A DNA stretch of 64,000 nucleotides, from positions 62,001 through 126,000 of the forward strand of contig NZ_CP016615.1 in NCBI RefSeq assembly GCF_013377275.1. Direction: 5' to 3'. The notes under the pieces are model-generated. The model worked only from the letters and a program-made list of their open reading frames with translations, was not told the DNA's origin and did not search any database. The stretch is from Vespertiliibacter pulmonis. GTDB lineage: Bacteria; Pseudomonadota; Gammaproteobacteria; Enterobacterales; Pasteurellaceae. Shown piece by piece: positions 6,778 through 15,856 of this stretch. Position 1 is the first letter of the stretch, and every line of letters starts with the position of its first letter. A program made the position numbers and the translations under genes.

Positions 6778-7769
6778 CCAAGTAAACTCGCCACTTCTTG
6801 CATATCTGGGGCATAATAAGTATTAAGTAGAATTTTAATATCCCTATGCCCACTAATTTTTGCCAAAGTCATCACATCTACTTTTTTTGCAAGGCGAGAT
6901 AATGCTTCTCGGCGAGTATCATGAAAATGTAAATCTGCTTCATCAAGACCTGCCAATGCTTTCATCTTACGAAAAACCGCATCATGAGATGCCGACTTCA
7001 TTTGAAAAACACTACCATCATCTACTTTCACTTTTTCAAGATGTTTCAAAATTTTTAATGCAAAGGAAGATAAAGGAACGGTTCTTGCAAATCCATTTTT
7101 GGTTTTTGGCAATAAAACAGTTGCACTTGTAAAATTCACATCTTCCCATCTCATATTACAAATTTCCCCAGCACGCATTGCTGTTTCAATAGCAAACAGA
7201 ACGGAAGCACCTACTCGACTAATTAACGTTACTGGCTCAATCTCAAAATCAAATCCTGAAACGAAGATCAAACGGTCAATTTCATCTTGAGAATAACGGC
7301 GAGTTCGTGCTGGTGGCTCTTTCGGTTTATCAACAAGAGATAACGGGTTATTCTTCAAAAACTCCCATTTAATAGCTTGAGAAATAACAGCAGACAAGCT
7401 CACTCGTTCTCTCAATACACTCAAAACAGAAACTTCTGATAGACGTTGTTCTTGCCATTTCTCAAAATCTTGCTTACTTAATTCAGCAAGATAAACTGAA
7501 CCTAATGGCGTCTTAGCAATCCGATTTAATCGCAATGCTTCAGGCCTTGCTCCACCTTTATGTATTGTTACTTCTTCTACATATTTATTTATCAGCTCTG
7601 CAAAGGTCATTTGAGGAACAGGGCTATATTCCCCTGCATCAATCTGCGATTCAATAGATTGAGCCCAACGACTTGCTTCAGTTTTAGTAGAAAACGTTGC
7701 TGTTTTCACAATCCCTTTCTTTCGGATATGAACTCGCCATTTTTCACCCCGTTTAGTAATCGTTGCCAT
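6774..7769 (-). CDS. Phage-type tyrosine integrase
   Basis: A 331-residue site-specific recombinase. It has an N-terminal arm-binding region (GEKWRVHIRKKG), a SAM-like core-binding domain (about 53-150), and a catalytic domain with Arg199 (TAMRAGEI), a Lys in PKTKNG (222-224), His283 and Arg286 (HFHDTRREAL), His308 (SGHRD) and Tyr318/319 (LNTYY). The set is complete, so it should be active. The frame opens further upstream, but the ATG at 7769 follows AAAGGAG with proper spacing, so I start there. It is transcribed away from tRNA-Leu, whose 3' end lies 214 bases upstream, the usual layout for tRNA-integrating elements. Confidence 0.93.
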   Translation of the reverse strand: MATITKRGEKWRVHIRKKGIVKTATFSTKTEASRWAQSIESQIDAGEYSPVPQMTFAELINKYVEEVTIHKGGARPEALRLNRIAKTPLGSVYLAELSKQDFEKWQEQRLSEVSVLSVLRERVSLSAVISQAIKWEFLKNNPLSLVDKPKEPPARTRRYSQDEIDRLIFVSGFDFEIEPVTLISRVGASVLFAIETAMRAGEICNMRWEDVNFTSATVLLPKTKNGFARTVPLSSFALKILKHLEKVKVDDGSVFQMKSASHDAVFRKMKALAGLDEADLHFHDTRREALSRLAKKVDVMTLAKISGHRDIKILLNTYYAPDMQEVASLLG

Positions 7770-7944
7770 TCTTTTTATCTCCTTTAATGGTGCACTTTGT
7801 GGTGCAATTTTGGTGCACTCAAAGTATAAACTAGAATAAAAAAGAATAAAATAGAATAGATTAACAACAAACAACTATATAGAAAAACAATGGTTATAAA
7901 ACCATATATATTAGGAAATCCCTTGTCTCACAAGGCTTTAGACA
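7770..7944. other. Intergenic region upstream of the integrase, presumed attachment arm
   Basis: A very AT-rich stretch without an ORF. It should hold the int promoter and arm sites by position. I see several AGAATA-type repeats (around 7834-7860: TAGAATAAAAAAGAATAAAA) that could be arm-binding sites, but no consensus is available to prove it. Confidence 0.35.
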
Positions 7945-7977
7945 AATAAAAAACGCTAACCTTTCGATTAGCGTTTA
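7945..7977 (-). terminator. Terminator after tRNA-Leu
   Basis: On the minus strand AACGCTAA pairs with TTAGCGTT around 8 bases and runs into TTTTATT. It lies just beyond the CCA end of tRNA-Leu and would end the secG-leuU transcript. Because it lies on the integrase side, the integrated element may have supplied or restored it. Confidence 0.8.
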
Positions 7978-7983
7978 TTTTAA

Positions 7984-8030
7984 TGGTGCTCTGGGCGAGA
8001 CTCGAACTCGCACATCCTATGGACACTACC
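7984..8030. other. Presumed attachment core of the prophage in the tRNA 3' half
   Basis: Tyrosine integrases of this type usually recombine within the anticodon-to-3' end of a tRNA. The element boundary should fall in this range, with a second copy of the same bases at the far, unseen end of the element. The second copy is not in the window, so the exact core cannot be fixed. Confidence 0.45.
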
Positions 8031-8069
8031 CCCTCAAGATAGCGTGTCTACCAATTCCACCACCAGAGC
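7984..8069 (-). tRNA. leuU: tRNA-Leu(GAG)
   Basis: An 86-base class II tRNA. On the minus strand it begins GCTCTGG, has a D-loop AATTGGTAGACAC, anticodon loop TTGAGGG with GAG at 8033-8035, a short variable arm, T-loop GTTCGAGTC and encoded CCA. It follows secG on the same strand, as leuU does in E. coli. Its 3' end faces the integrase, so it is the likely attachment site of the element to the left. Confidence 0.95.
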
Positions 8070-8081
8070 TTTAATATCTAT

Positions 8082-8408
8082 TTACTGAGGAATATCACTA
8101 TTTTCAGTCTTAGTAGGCTGCTCAATTTTTTGTTGAACTTTACTCAAATCTTCAAACTGACTTTGAGGTGCTCTTGAATGAGTATTTAAATTCCCAATAA
8201 CCAAACTTACTGTAAAAAAGATAATAGCTAGAATAGCTGTTGTTCTAGATAGAAAATTTGCTGAACCAGCTGAACCAAATACTGTTCCAGCTGCACCAGA
8301 ACCAAATGAAGCTCCAGCATCAGCCCCTTTTCCTTGCTGAATTAAGATAAATCCAATAAGAAAAATTGCAACAATAAGATAAGCAAAAGTCAAGATATTT
8401 AACAGCAT
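8082..8408 (-). CDS. secG: Protein-export membrane protein SecG
   Basis: A 108-residue subunit of the SecYEG translocon in the inner membrane, where it helps SecA-driven export. It has two membrane segments (about residues 2-22 and 52-72) joined by the Gly/Ala/Ser-rich loop IQQGKGADAGASFGSGAAGTVFG, the family hallmark, and a polar C-terminal tail. Length matches E. coli SecG (110). It lies upstream of tRNA-Leu(GAG) on the same strand as in enterobacteria, so co-transcription is likely. Confidence 0.95.
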   Translation of the reverse strand: MLLNILTFAYLIVAIFLIGFILIQQGKGADAGASFGSGAAGTVFGSAGSANFLSRTTAILAIIFFTVSLVIGNLNTHSRAPQSQFEDLSKVQQKIEQPTKTENSDIPQ

Positions 8409-8563
8409 TATTTTCTCTTTAATTTTAAAATTCTGTAATTCTGTTCAAACTACGTATAAAAACGTTCTGATATAAGAATCATATAGTTTTCTGTTTTTAG
8501 TTGCAAGATGATTTTTTGAAATTTGAGTTATTCGATTTATTTTTCATCATCTACTGATATTTT

Positions 8564-10465
8564 TTATGATCCCTTTCTATTCAATGGCGATTTACTTGAC
8601 ACAAGCGGTGTTAATTTCGCTAAATTTTGTAAGACTTGTTGATTAGGCGAACGTAATAACTCAGGTAATCGCTGGTATAAATCTTGCATAAATTGTTGAT
8701 AAGTCGCTTGTTTTTTACTTATGTCGGTTAATTGCATTTCCCAATGAGCGGTCATATCGGGCTGTATAGCTATCTCAGGCAATGCTGCAATCAACGTTTT
8801 TCCCGCTTCTGTGCTTTGAATATGTCGCCCTTTTTTAATCAAAAATCCTCGTTTAAATAATAGCTCAATAATACCCGCCCTTGTTGCTTCAGTACCAATT
8901 CCATCTGTTTCTCTTAACACTTTTTTCAATTGCTTATCTTTTACAAAACGAGCAATCCCTGTCATCGCAGACAGTAAAGTAGCATCAGTAAAATAGCGTG
9001 GTGGTTGCGTTTTTTTACTTAAAATCTCCCCTTTTTCACACTGTAATTGTTGCCCTTTTTTCACTAATGGTAATAATGGTTCAACAATTTCATCATTATC
9101 TTCTTTGCCGAGCAAACTTTTCCAGCCCGCAACAATTAAATTACGGGCTTGTGCAACAAAAGTTCCGCCCGCAATATTTAAGACTATTTTTCCTTTACGA
9201 TATTCGGCATCGGGGCAAAATTGGAATAAATATTGGCGAGCGATCAGCTGATAAATTCTCTGTTCATTTTCAGTTAAATGTACATTACTTTGACGGGCTG
9301 TCGGAATAATTGCGTGATGTGCCTCAACTTTACTATCATTCCAACATCTATTTTTTCTATTTGGATCAACAACTTCAGGTTTTTGTGTATATTCAGGAAT
9401 ATGTCGAGCTATTGCTTCCATAACTTTTAAACGCTCAGAAAAATGCTCCTTAGGTAAATAGCGATTATCCGACCGAGGGTAAGTAATCAACTTATGGGTT
9501 TCATAAAGTTTCTGACAAATATCTAACACAGCTTGTGCTGAAAGCCCAAATCGGCGAGCCGCATCAATTTGTAATGCCGAAAGTGAATATGGTAACGGTG
9601 CAGTTTCTGTTTCAATTTTATCTTGATAATCTGTTACGCAAGCGGGTTGATTTTCAATACGTTTTGCCACATTTTGTGCCAATGCGTTAGACAGCACTCG
9701 CCCTTCATCATCTTGATAATCTTCACACGCTTTACTCGGTTGCCATTGAGCAGTAAAGTGTTCTTGCGTTTCTGGCACAATAATATGTGCCAACACTTCA
9801 AAATAGTCTTTTGGAGTAAAATTTTCTATTTCTAAATCTCGATGAACAATCAGTCCAAGAACGGGAGTTTGTACTCGTCCAACAGAAAGCACACCTTTAT
9901 AACCTGCCCATCGCCCTTGTAAGGTATAAGCTCTGGTCATATTTATCCCATATAGCCAATCAGCTCTAGCCCTTGCCAAGGCTGAAGTTGCAAGCGGTAT
10001 GAAGTCTCGGTTTAATTGCAATCTATCCACCGCTTTTTTAACCGCACTCGGGTTCAAATCACTAATTAAACAACGCTGGATCGTTGCTTTTTTTTCTGAT
10101 GATAAATTCAAATAGCCAAACACTTCATCAACCAATAGTTGTCCTTCCCTATCAGGGTCTCCCGCATTGACTAAAATATCGGCTTGCTTAATTAATCGCT
10201 CAACTACCTTAAATTGCTTTAAAGTTGATTTTTTAGGAATCAATTTCCACTGTTCAGGAATAATCGGCAAATGTTCCATTCGCCATAGCTTAAACGCTTC
10301 ATTATAAGCATCTGGCTCAGCTTGTTCTAATAAATGTCCAATACACCAAGTTACAATATTTCCATCACCACATTCAATAAACCCTTCTTTATTATTATGT
10401 GGCTTTGGCAATACTTGAGCAATTGCTCGGCCTAAACTTGGTTTTTCAGCAATAAATAGACGCAT
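8564..10465 (-). CDS. topB: DNA topoisomerase III
   Basis: A 633-residue type IA topoisomerase that decatenates DNA through single-strand passage. The TOPRIM domain carries Glu7 (IAEKPSLG) and DPDRE (103-107). The catalytic tyrosine is Tyr329 in LITYPRSD. The C-terminal part has no zinc ribbons, as in E. coli TopB (653 residues). It ends with a Ser/Lys-rich tail that overlaps an uptake signal at 8601-8609. It is convergent with nothing and stands alone between secG and mepA. Confidence 0.95.
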   Translation of the reverse strand: MRLFIAEKPSLGRAIAQVLPKPHNNKEGFIECGDGNIVTWCIGHLLEQAEPDAYNEAFKLWRMEHLPIIPEQWKLIPKKSTLKQFKVVERLIKQADILVNAGDPDREGQLLVDEVFGYLNLSSEKKATIQRCLISDLNPSAVKKAVDRLQLNRDFIPLATSALARARADWLYGINMTRAYTLQGRWAGYKGVLSVGRVQTPVLGLIVHRDLEIENFTPKDYFEVLAHIIVPETQEHFTAQWQPSKACEDYQDDEGRVLSNALAQNVAKRIENQPACVTDYQDKIETETAPLPYSLSALQIDAARRFGLSAQAVLDICQKLYETHKLITYPRSDNRYLPKEHFSERLKVMEAIARHIPEYTQKPEVVDPNRKNRCWNDSKVEAHHAIIPTARQSNVHLTENEQRIYQLIARQYLFQFCPDAEYRKGKIVLNIAGGTFVAQARNLIVAGWKSLLGKEDNDEIVEPLLPLVKKGQQLQCEKGEILSKKTQPPRYFTDATLLSAMTGIARFVKDKQLKKVLRETDGIGTEATRAGIIELLFKRGFLIKKGRHIQSTEAGKTLIAALPEIAIQPDMTAHWEMQLTDISKKQATYQQFMQDLYQRLPELLRSPNQQVLQNLAKLTPLVSSKSPLNRKGS

Positions 10466-10490
10466 AAATAAGATCGGTTAAACGAGAAAA

Positions 10491-10510
10491 TAGACGCTTT
10501 TCAGCGTCTA
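10491..10510 (-). terminator. Terminator after mepA
   Basis: TAGACGC / GCGTCTA (10491-10497 and 10504-10510) around a 6-base loop, with a weak T-rich tail on the minus strand, just beyond the mepA stop. Confidence 0.6.
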
Positions 10511-10515
10511 ATAAG

Positions 10516-11343
10516 TTAATTTAGTCCTTGGCTAGATAAAATCATCTGACACATCCGCGGTGGTTGTGGTAATGTTTTCGATTTTGGCTTACTTGATGGT
10601 TTTAGCGGCTCAAACCACGAATAAAGCTCTGCTCCACACCCATCACCAGCAGGAACAGGGGCTTGATTTTCACAAGAAGGAGCATCTGCAGGACAGGTTA
10701 AACGCACATGGAAATGAGAATCGTGAGCATACCATGGACGAATTTTACGTAACCAAGCTCGATCTGTACCTGCGGTATTACATAATTTCACTTTAATTGC
10801 TGGATTAACAAAAATACGATCAACTCGTGCGTCTGAAGCGGCTAATTTAATTAGCGTAGTATGCTTTGGTGTCCAAACACGTTCATCAACAGTTTTAGTT
10901 GAATGATCAACCATAATAGTGGCAAGTCCTGCTGGATTTCGAGCAGTCTCATCGTCCATGGGACCAAATCTCAACCAAATATCTGCATCAAGCCCTGTTT
11001 GATGACTTGCATGCCCTGATGAAAAACGTCCTCCTGCCGGCATTCCCATATCCCCAATTAAAATCGGTGGAAGTCCTGATGCTTTTGCTCGAGAACCTAA
11101 ATTCTGTAAATAGCTCAATAATTGAGGATGTCCATAATAACGATTTTTAACAGAACGAATAACTTGATAGCCTTCGCCTTTGAGTGCTAACGGTTGTGCT
11201 CCAATAATACAACCATTGCTATATCCACCAATGGACTGTGATTTTCCTGGCACTGGCACACGGATAGATTCCCAAGAACTTGCTAATACATTAGTTGATA
11301 AAACGATAAGACTTGAGAAAAAAATAATTTTAACTGATTTCAT
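10516..11343 (-). CDS. mepA: Penicillin-insensitive murein endopeptidase
   Basis: A 275-residue periplasmic LAS-type metallopeptidase that cleaves D-Ala-meso-DAP cross-links in peptidoglycan. It has a signal peptide (about residues 1-21, ending NVLASS), the zinc-binding stretch HASHQTGLDADIW (111-123) and DSHFHVRLTCP near residue 210. It has six or more Cys, as expected for the disulfide-rich E. coli enzyme of 274 residues. It is downstream of the divergent lysC promoter region. Confidence 0.94.
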   Translation of the reverse strand: MKSVKIIFFSSLIVLSTNVLASSWESIRVPVPGKSQSIGGYSNGCIIGAQPLALKGEGYQVIRSVKNRYYGHPQLLSYLQNLGSRAKASGLPPILIGDMGMPAGGRFSSGHASHQTGLDADIWLRFGPMDDETARNPAGLATIMVDHSTKTVDERVWTPKHTTLIKLAASDARVDRIFVNPAIKVKLCNTAGTDRAWLRKIRPWYAHDSHFHVRLTCPADAPSCENQAPVPAGDGCGAELYSWFEPLKPSSKPKSKTLPQPPRMCQMILSSQGLN

Positions 11344-11473
11344 TTACTTTCCAATAACATTGCTATCTAAAATTAGTATCGCATTTTAGAGTAATCAATT
11401 TACAAAAGCAAAGCACAATCTAACCACTTGCGTGCCTACATTACCTATTGAGTAATAATGGAATAAATTTTAT

Positions 11474-11502
11474 TTGACACAAAAATAAAAAAAAGTTATT
11501 TC
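11474..11502 (+). promoter_or_regulatory. Likely sigma-70 promoter of lysC
   Basis: TTGACA (11474-11479), 17-base spacer, TATTTC (11497-11502). Transcription from about 11509 would leave a leader of only about 40 bases before the lysC start, too short for a lysine riboswitch. Confidence 0.5.
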
Positions 11503-11549
11503 TACACTTAAACTTTACCTAACTGATTATGTTTATAGGAAATGCCATT

Positions 11550-12908
11550 ATGTCATCTCTGTCCGTTATGTCTGTTGCAAAATTTGGTGGAACTAGCGTT
11601 GCTAATTTTGACTCAATGACCGCTTGTGCCAATATTGTAACCGCTGATTCCAATATTAAAGTCATCGTCCTTTCTGCTTCAGCTGGCGTTACTAATTATT
11701 TAGTAGAATTAGCTAACGGATGTAACAATGAACGACGTGCCGAAATTTTAAACACCATTCACAATATCCAATTCAATATCATTGAAAAACTTGCTCAACC
11801 AGAAAGTGTTACCGAAAAAATTAAAGCTATTTTACAGCATATTGCCAACCTTGCAGAATCTGCAAGCCTTTCGACATCAATGGCATTAGCAGATGAAATT
11901 ATCTGCCAAGGAGAAATGATGTCTACTCATATTTTTACTCAACTACTCAAAGAAAAAAATATTCCAGCTACTTGGTTTGATGTTAGAGACGTCATCGCAA
12001 CAAATAGCCATTATGGTAAAGCTATTCCGAATGATGAAAAAACTATCCAGCAAGCCTCAATAAAGCTCAAACCATTATTAGATAATGGTAATATTGTAAT
12101 TACTCAAGGTTTTATTGGGCGTGATGATGATGGAAAAACCACAACACTCGGGCGTGGTGGTAGTGATTATTCCGCTGCCTTACTTGCTGAAGTATTAAAT
12201 GCAAATGACGTTCTGATTTGGACAGATGTACCTGGTATCTACACAACGGATCCTCGCATCGTTGCTGATGCAAAACGTATTGATTCAATTAGTTTTAATG
12301 AAGCCTCAGAAATGGCAACATTTGGTGCAAAGGTGCTTCACCCAGCAACATTACTTCCTGCTGTACGCAGTAATATTCCCGTATTTGTTGGCTCAAGTAA
12401 GACTCCAGAACAAGGCGGAACTTGGGTAACTCAAAATCCAACTCTACGCCCAACAGTTAGGGCATTAGCTCTACGCCGAAACCAAATTTTACTAACACTT
12501 TCAAGCCTCAGTATGCTCCACTCTCACGGTTTTTTAGCGAATGTATTTGGTATTTTGGCCAAACATCAAATCTCGGTTGATGTTGTTACTACATCAGAGG
12601 TGAGTATTGCGATTACTTTAGATAAAACAGGTTCGGCTTCTTCAGGATCAGATATTTTATCTGACGCTTTATTAGATGAATTACGCACACTATGTAAAGT
12701 ACAGGTAGAGCAAGATCTTTCATTAGTTGCCATTATTGGCAACAATTTACACTTACAAGCAGGGATTGCTAAGCAGCTATTTGAGACATTATCACCTTAT
12801 AGCATACGGCTTATTGGTTATGGCGCAAGCACAAATAATGTCTGCACATTAGTAAGAAATCAAGACGCTGACGAAATTATACGCGCATTGCATAAAGCAT
12901 TATTTTAA
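11550..12908 (+). CDS. lysC: Aspartokinase III (lysine-sensitive type)
   Basis: Catalyses ATP-dependent phosphorylation of L-aspartate, the first step to lysine, threonine, methionine and diaminopimelate. The kinase domain starts VAKFGGTSVAN (about residues 9-19) and includes TTLGRGGSDYSAALLA and WTDVPGIYTTDPR. Two ACT-type regulatory segments follow from about residue 300. About 452 residues and no homoserine dehydrogenase domain, so it is the monofunctional LysC type. The frame opens at 11529; I prefer ATG 11550, which AGGA at about 11536-11539 serves. ATG 11568 is a third option. Confidence 0.93.
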   Translation: MSSLSVMSVAKFGGTSVANFDSMTACANIVTADSNIKVIVLSASAGVTNYLVELANGCNNERRAEILNTIHNIQFNIIEKLAQPESVTEKIKAILQHIANLAESASLSTSMALADEIICQGEMMSTHIFTQLLKEKNIPATWFDVRDVIATNSHYGKAIPNDEKTIQQASIKLKPLLDNGNIVITQGFIGRDDDGKTTTLGRGGSDYSAALLAEVLNANDVLIWTDVPGIYTTDPRIVADAKRIDSISFNEASEMATFGAKVLHPATLLPAVRSNIPVFVGSSKTPEQGGTWVTQNPTLRPTVRALALRRNQILLTLSSLSMLHSHGFLANVFGILAKHQISVDVVTTSEVSIAITLDKTGSASSGSDILSDALLDELRTLCKVQVEQDLSLVAIIGNNLHLQAGIAKQLFETLSPYSIRLIGYGASTNNVCTLVRNQDADEIIRALHKALF

Positions 12909-12932
12909 TCACTGTGTTATCAATAATAAAAA

Positions 12933-12957
12933 TGCCGATAAGTATAATGCTTATCGG
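12933..12957. terminator. Bidirectional terminator between lysC and tsaB
   Basis: GCCGATAAG (12933-12941) and CTTATCGGC (12949-12957) form a 9-bp stem with a 7-base loop between the convergent genes. Confidence 0.75.
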
Positions 12958-12978
12958 CTGTAAAAAATTATCCTAATC

Positions 12979-13668
12979 TTACCGCTTGTGAGGTAATTTC
13001 TGCCAAGTTACTTCATTGCGAAGATACACAGGCTCAATTTCCATTGCTGATTTTGTTTTACCCAGTTCATAAGATTTTATCACCAAAGGCAACATAAATT
13101 TGGCAGAAGGAAGTGTAATATCACTCACAACAAGCGGTAAGTCCGCTTCAGAAAATGCCGAATACGCCTGCCAACCAGTACCAACCACAATGGGATTACG
13201 CTCTAACTGAATTTGCTCAATAGCTTTTTCTGCTGAACATACTTGCTCTGGTACAATTTCTTGCCAACCTAAATCTGAACGGCTAAATTGTGCGAAATAT
13301 ACTTCACTCATTCGAGCATCAATTAAAGCAACAACATCTGCATTACCTGACTTTTGGTAAACCGCTTCTGCCATTGCTAATAAATTTGATACAGGTACAA
13401 CAGGCAATTCAGCGCCCATTGCTAACCCTTGGGCTATACCAACACCAACTCGAACACCAGTAAAACTTCCTGGTCCTCGTCCAAACCCTAATAATTCAAC
13501 CTGCTTAATTGAAATACCTGCTTTATCAAGTAGTTCATCAACCATAGGTAAAATACGTTGTGTATGGGTGCGTGGACTTAATTCATCTAAAGAGGTTATT
13601 ATTCCTTGATGTAATAATGCAACAGAACAAGCTTCGGTTGCGGTATCTAAAACTAAAATTGTTTTCAT
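12979..13668 (-). CDS. tsaB: tRNA t6A37 biosynthesis protein TsaB
   Basis: A 229-residue member of the ASKHA fold that partners TsaD and TsaE in forming threonylcarbamoyladenosine at position 37 of ANN-decoding tRNAs. The start ILVLDTATEACSVALL and GFGRGPGSFTGVRVGVGIAQGLA (about residues 61-83) are diagnostic of YeaZ/TsaB. Uptake signals lie inside the gene at 12981-12989 and 13130-13138. It is convergent with lysC. Confidence 0.94.
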   Translation of the reverse strand: MKTILVLDTATEACSVALLHQGIITSLDELSPRTHTQRILPMVDELLDKAGISIKQVELLGFGRGPGSFTGVRVGVGIAQGLAMGAELPVVPVSNLLAMAEAVYQKSGNADVVALIDARMSEVYFAQFSRSDLGWQEIVPEQVCSAEKAIEQIQLERNPIVVGTGWQAYSAFSEADLPLVVSDITLPSAKFMLPLVIKSYELGKTKSAMEIEPVYLRNEVTWQKLPHKR

Positions 13669-13742
13669 TGGATTTTATAAATAATAGTGGGCATATTACC
13701 GCCCATAAAGTTGTTATCTTAATAAGTATAATTTTTTAAGGC

Positions 13743-14810
13743 TTAGCTTTTAGTACGACGTTGTTCGATGGCTTTAGCTAATTGGAATAATACTTTTTCA
13801 CTATCTTCCCAACCAATACAGCCATCAGTAATACTCTGCCCATAAGTTAATGCTTTATTGCCTGTTAGATCTTGTCGTCCCTCAACTAAATGGCTTTCGA
13901 TCATTACACCTGAAATTTTATGAGAGCCATTGGCTATTTGTTGGCAGACATCATCGCACACATTTAACTGGCGTTTGAACTGTTTTTGACTATTAGCATG
14001 GCTAAAATCAACCATTACATGAGGACGACGCCCTGCCTTAGCAATATCTTCACACACTAAATTGATAGCATTCTCATCATAATTTGTACCACTATCTCCC
14101 CCTCGTAAAATAATATGGCAATCAGGATTACCTTTAGTAGAAACAATCGCTGAATGTCCAAATTTTGTTACCGATAAGAAATGGTGAGGAGCTTCTGCGG
14201 TACCAATAGCATCAAGAGCAATTTTTACATTCCCATTGGTTGCGTTTTTAAAACCAACGGCACAAGACAATCCCGATGCTAATTCTCGGTGAACTTGTGA
14301 TTCTGTCGTTCTCGCCCCAATGGCACCCCAACTCATAAAATCAGCCATATATTGTGGGGTGATCATATCTAAAAATTCACCTGCCGTAGGTACTGTTAAA
14401 TCATTAATATCAGAAAGAACTTTACGAGCAATACGAAGCCCATCATTTAATGCAAAAGTTTCATTCAAATAAGGATCGTTAATAAGCCCTTTCCAACCGA
14501 CTGTAGTACGTGGCTTTTCAAAATAGACACGCATAATCACTTCTAAATTCTGGTTAATTTTAGGATTCGCCCGCATTTGTTGAATTTTATGTGCATACTC
14601 CAACGCTGCTTTTGGATCGTGGATAGAACAAGGGCCAATCACGACTAACAAGCGGTCATCTTCGCCTTTTAAAATACGATGTACCGCCAAACGTGCTTTA
14701 GCAACCGTTTCAGCTGCCACATCACTAGCAGGAAAACGCTCTAATAATGCGACTGGGGGAAGTAATTCTTCTATATTATTGATCCGAAGATCGTCGTTTT
14801 TATATGTCAT
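13743..14810 (-). CDS. aroG: 3-deoxy-7-phosphoheptulonate synthase, AroG type
   Basis: Condenses phosphoenolpyruvate and erythrose 4-phosphate, the entry step of the shikimate pathway. 355 residues, with LVVIGPCSIHDPKAA, MRVYFEKPRTTVGWKGLINDP, SWGAIGARTTESQVHRELASGLS and VMVDFSHANS all present. Overall identity is closest to the phenylalanine-sensitive AroG of E. coli, starting MTYKNDDLRINNIEELLPPVALLE. A TyrR-type box is not clear upstream. aroC of the same pathway lies at 22659-23732. Confidence 0.94.
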   Translation of the reverse strand: MTYKNDDLRINNIEELLPPVALLERFPASDVAAETVAKARLAVHRILKGEDDRLLVVIGPCSIHDPKAALEYAHKIQQMRANPKINQNLEVIMRVYFEKPRTTVGWKGLINDPYLNETFALNDGLRIARKVLSDINDLTVPTAGEFLDMITPQYMADFMSWGAIGARTTESQVHRELASGLSCAVGFKNATNGNVKIALDAIGTAEAPHHFLSVTKFGHSAIVSTKGNPDCHIILRGGDSGTNYDENAINLVCEDIAKAGRRPHVMVDFSHANSQKQFKRQLNVCDDVCQQIANGSHKISGVMIESHLVEGRQDLTGNKALTYGQSITDGCIGWEDSEKVLFQLAKAIEQRRTKS

Positions 14811-14912
14811 ATTTGCCTCTTAAATTATTAGTATAGAAAGCCCATTTTATTTATAAGTATGGAAAGTAGGCTACACTTTTTCGCTCATCAAAAATCTGTT
14901 ACGCTTTCAACC

Positions 14913-15767
14913 CTATTGTGAAAAAGTATTACACACATTAGGATCGCCTGATGCTAAACCTTTTCTAAACCACGCTAAACGTTGTGCTGATGACCCGTGA
15001 GTAAAGCTATCTGGAATAACTCGCCCTTGTCTCTGCTTTTGTAGGCGATCATCGCCCACAGCTTCAGCCGCTAAAAAAGCTTCCTCAACATCACCCGACT
15101 CTAATCGACCTTCTCGCTGAATTTGATGCCCCCATACACCAGCAAAGCAGTCCGCCTGCAATTCAACATTCACAGAAATTTTATTTGCTATTTTTTGACT
15201 AGTCGCATTCTGTTGTAACCGTTGAGTTTGTTTAGTAATGCCCAATTGTTGTTGAATATGATGTCCAACTTCGTGAGCAATAACATACGCAAAAGCAAAA
15301 TCTCCCGACGCCCGTAGCTGATGTTTCATATCTTCATAAAAAGATAAATCGAGATAAATTTTTTCATCAATAGGGCAATAAAACGGCCCCATAACTGACT
15401 GCCCAGTTCCACACGCAGTTTGTGTTGTACCACGATATAACACCAGTGTTGGCTCACGATAATTCATTCCATTTTGGCGGAAATAATTACCCCAAACACG
15501 TTCCGTTGTGGTTAAGACTTTACGAGATAATGTATTTAATTCAGTTTCTTCATTAGCAGAAATAGTCGATTGCTGTGATTGGGTAGTTTCTTGCCCTAAG
15601 CCTACAATACCCGATAAATCTACGCCATAATAAGCCCCAACCAGTAAAATTATAATGCTAAGAATTCCGCCTTTACCTTTACCGATTGGCATTCTTCTCC
15701 CGCCACTATTTGAAGCCCCTCTACGATCTTCAACATTACGGCTTTCTCTTTCATCATCTAAACGCAT
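14913..15767 (-). CDS. ypfJ: YpfJ-type neutral zinc metallopeptidase
   Basis: A 284-residue membrane-anchored protein of the putative neutral zinc metallopeptidase family (PF04228). It has a charged N-terminus with MRLDDERESRNVEDRRG, one membrane segment at about residues 35-48, and the zinc motif HEVGHH at 165-170, followed by ELQADCFAGVWGH near 203-215, which supplies the third ligand. The C-terminus FTHGSSAQRLAWFRKG is typical. The substrate is unknown. It lies between ftsK and aroG, separated from ftsK by a pair of inverted uptake signals. Confidence 0.88.
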   Translation of the reverse strand: MRLDDERESRNVEDRRGASNSGGRRMPIGKGKGGILSIIILLVGAYYGVDLSGIVGLGQETTQSQQSTISANEETELNTLSRKVLTTTERVWGNYFRQNGMNYREPTLVLYRGTTQTACGTGQSVMGPFYCPIDEKIYLDLSFYEDMKHQLRASGDFAFAYVIAHEVGHHIQQQLGITKQTQRLQQNATSQKIANKISVNVELQADCFAGVWGHQIQREGRLESGDVEEAFLAAEAVGDDRLQKQRQGRVIPDSFTHGSSAQRLAWFRKGLASGDPNVCNTFSQ

Positions 15768-15794
15768 ATCGTTCCTTTCTCACATTTTTACTTA

Positions 15795-15842
15795 ACAAGC
15801 GGTCTGTTTATCGCAAAATTTTACGTTAAAATCACCGCTTGT
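15795..15842. repeat. Inverted pair of uptake signal sequences
   Basis: ACAAGCGGT (15795-15803) and ACCGCTTGT (15834-15842) face each other around 30 bases, including GCAAAATTTT. It lies between ftsK and ypfJ, both on the minus strand, and can act as a terminator of ftsK transcription. Confidence 0.8.
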
Positions 15843-15856
15843 ATTTACGATTATCA

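Noticed and set aside
8998-9309. Plus-strand ORF of 103 codons within topB
   Set aside because: It is antisense to conserved topoisomerase sequence with no ribosome site or family match.
11345-11549. Lysine riboswitch before lysC
   Set aside because: No L-box core pattern is visible and the likely promoter lies too close to the start codon.
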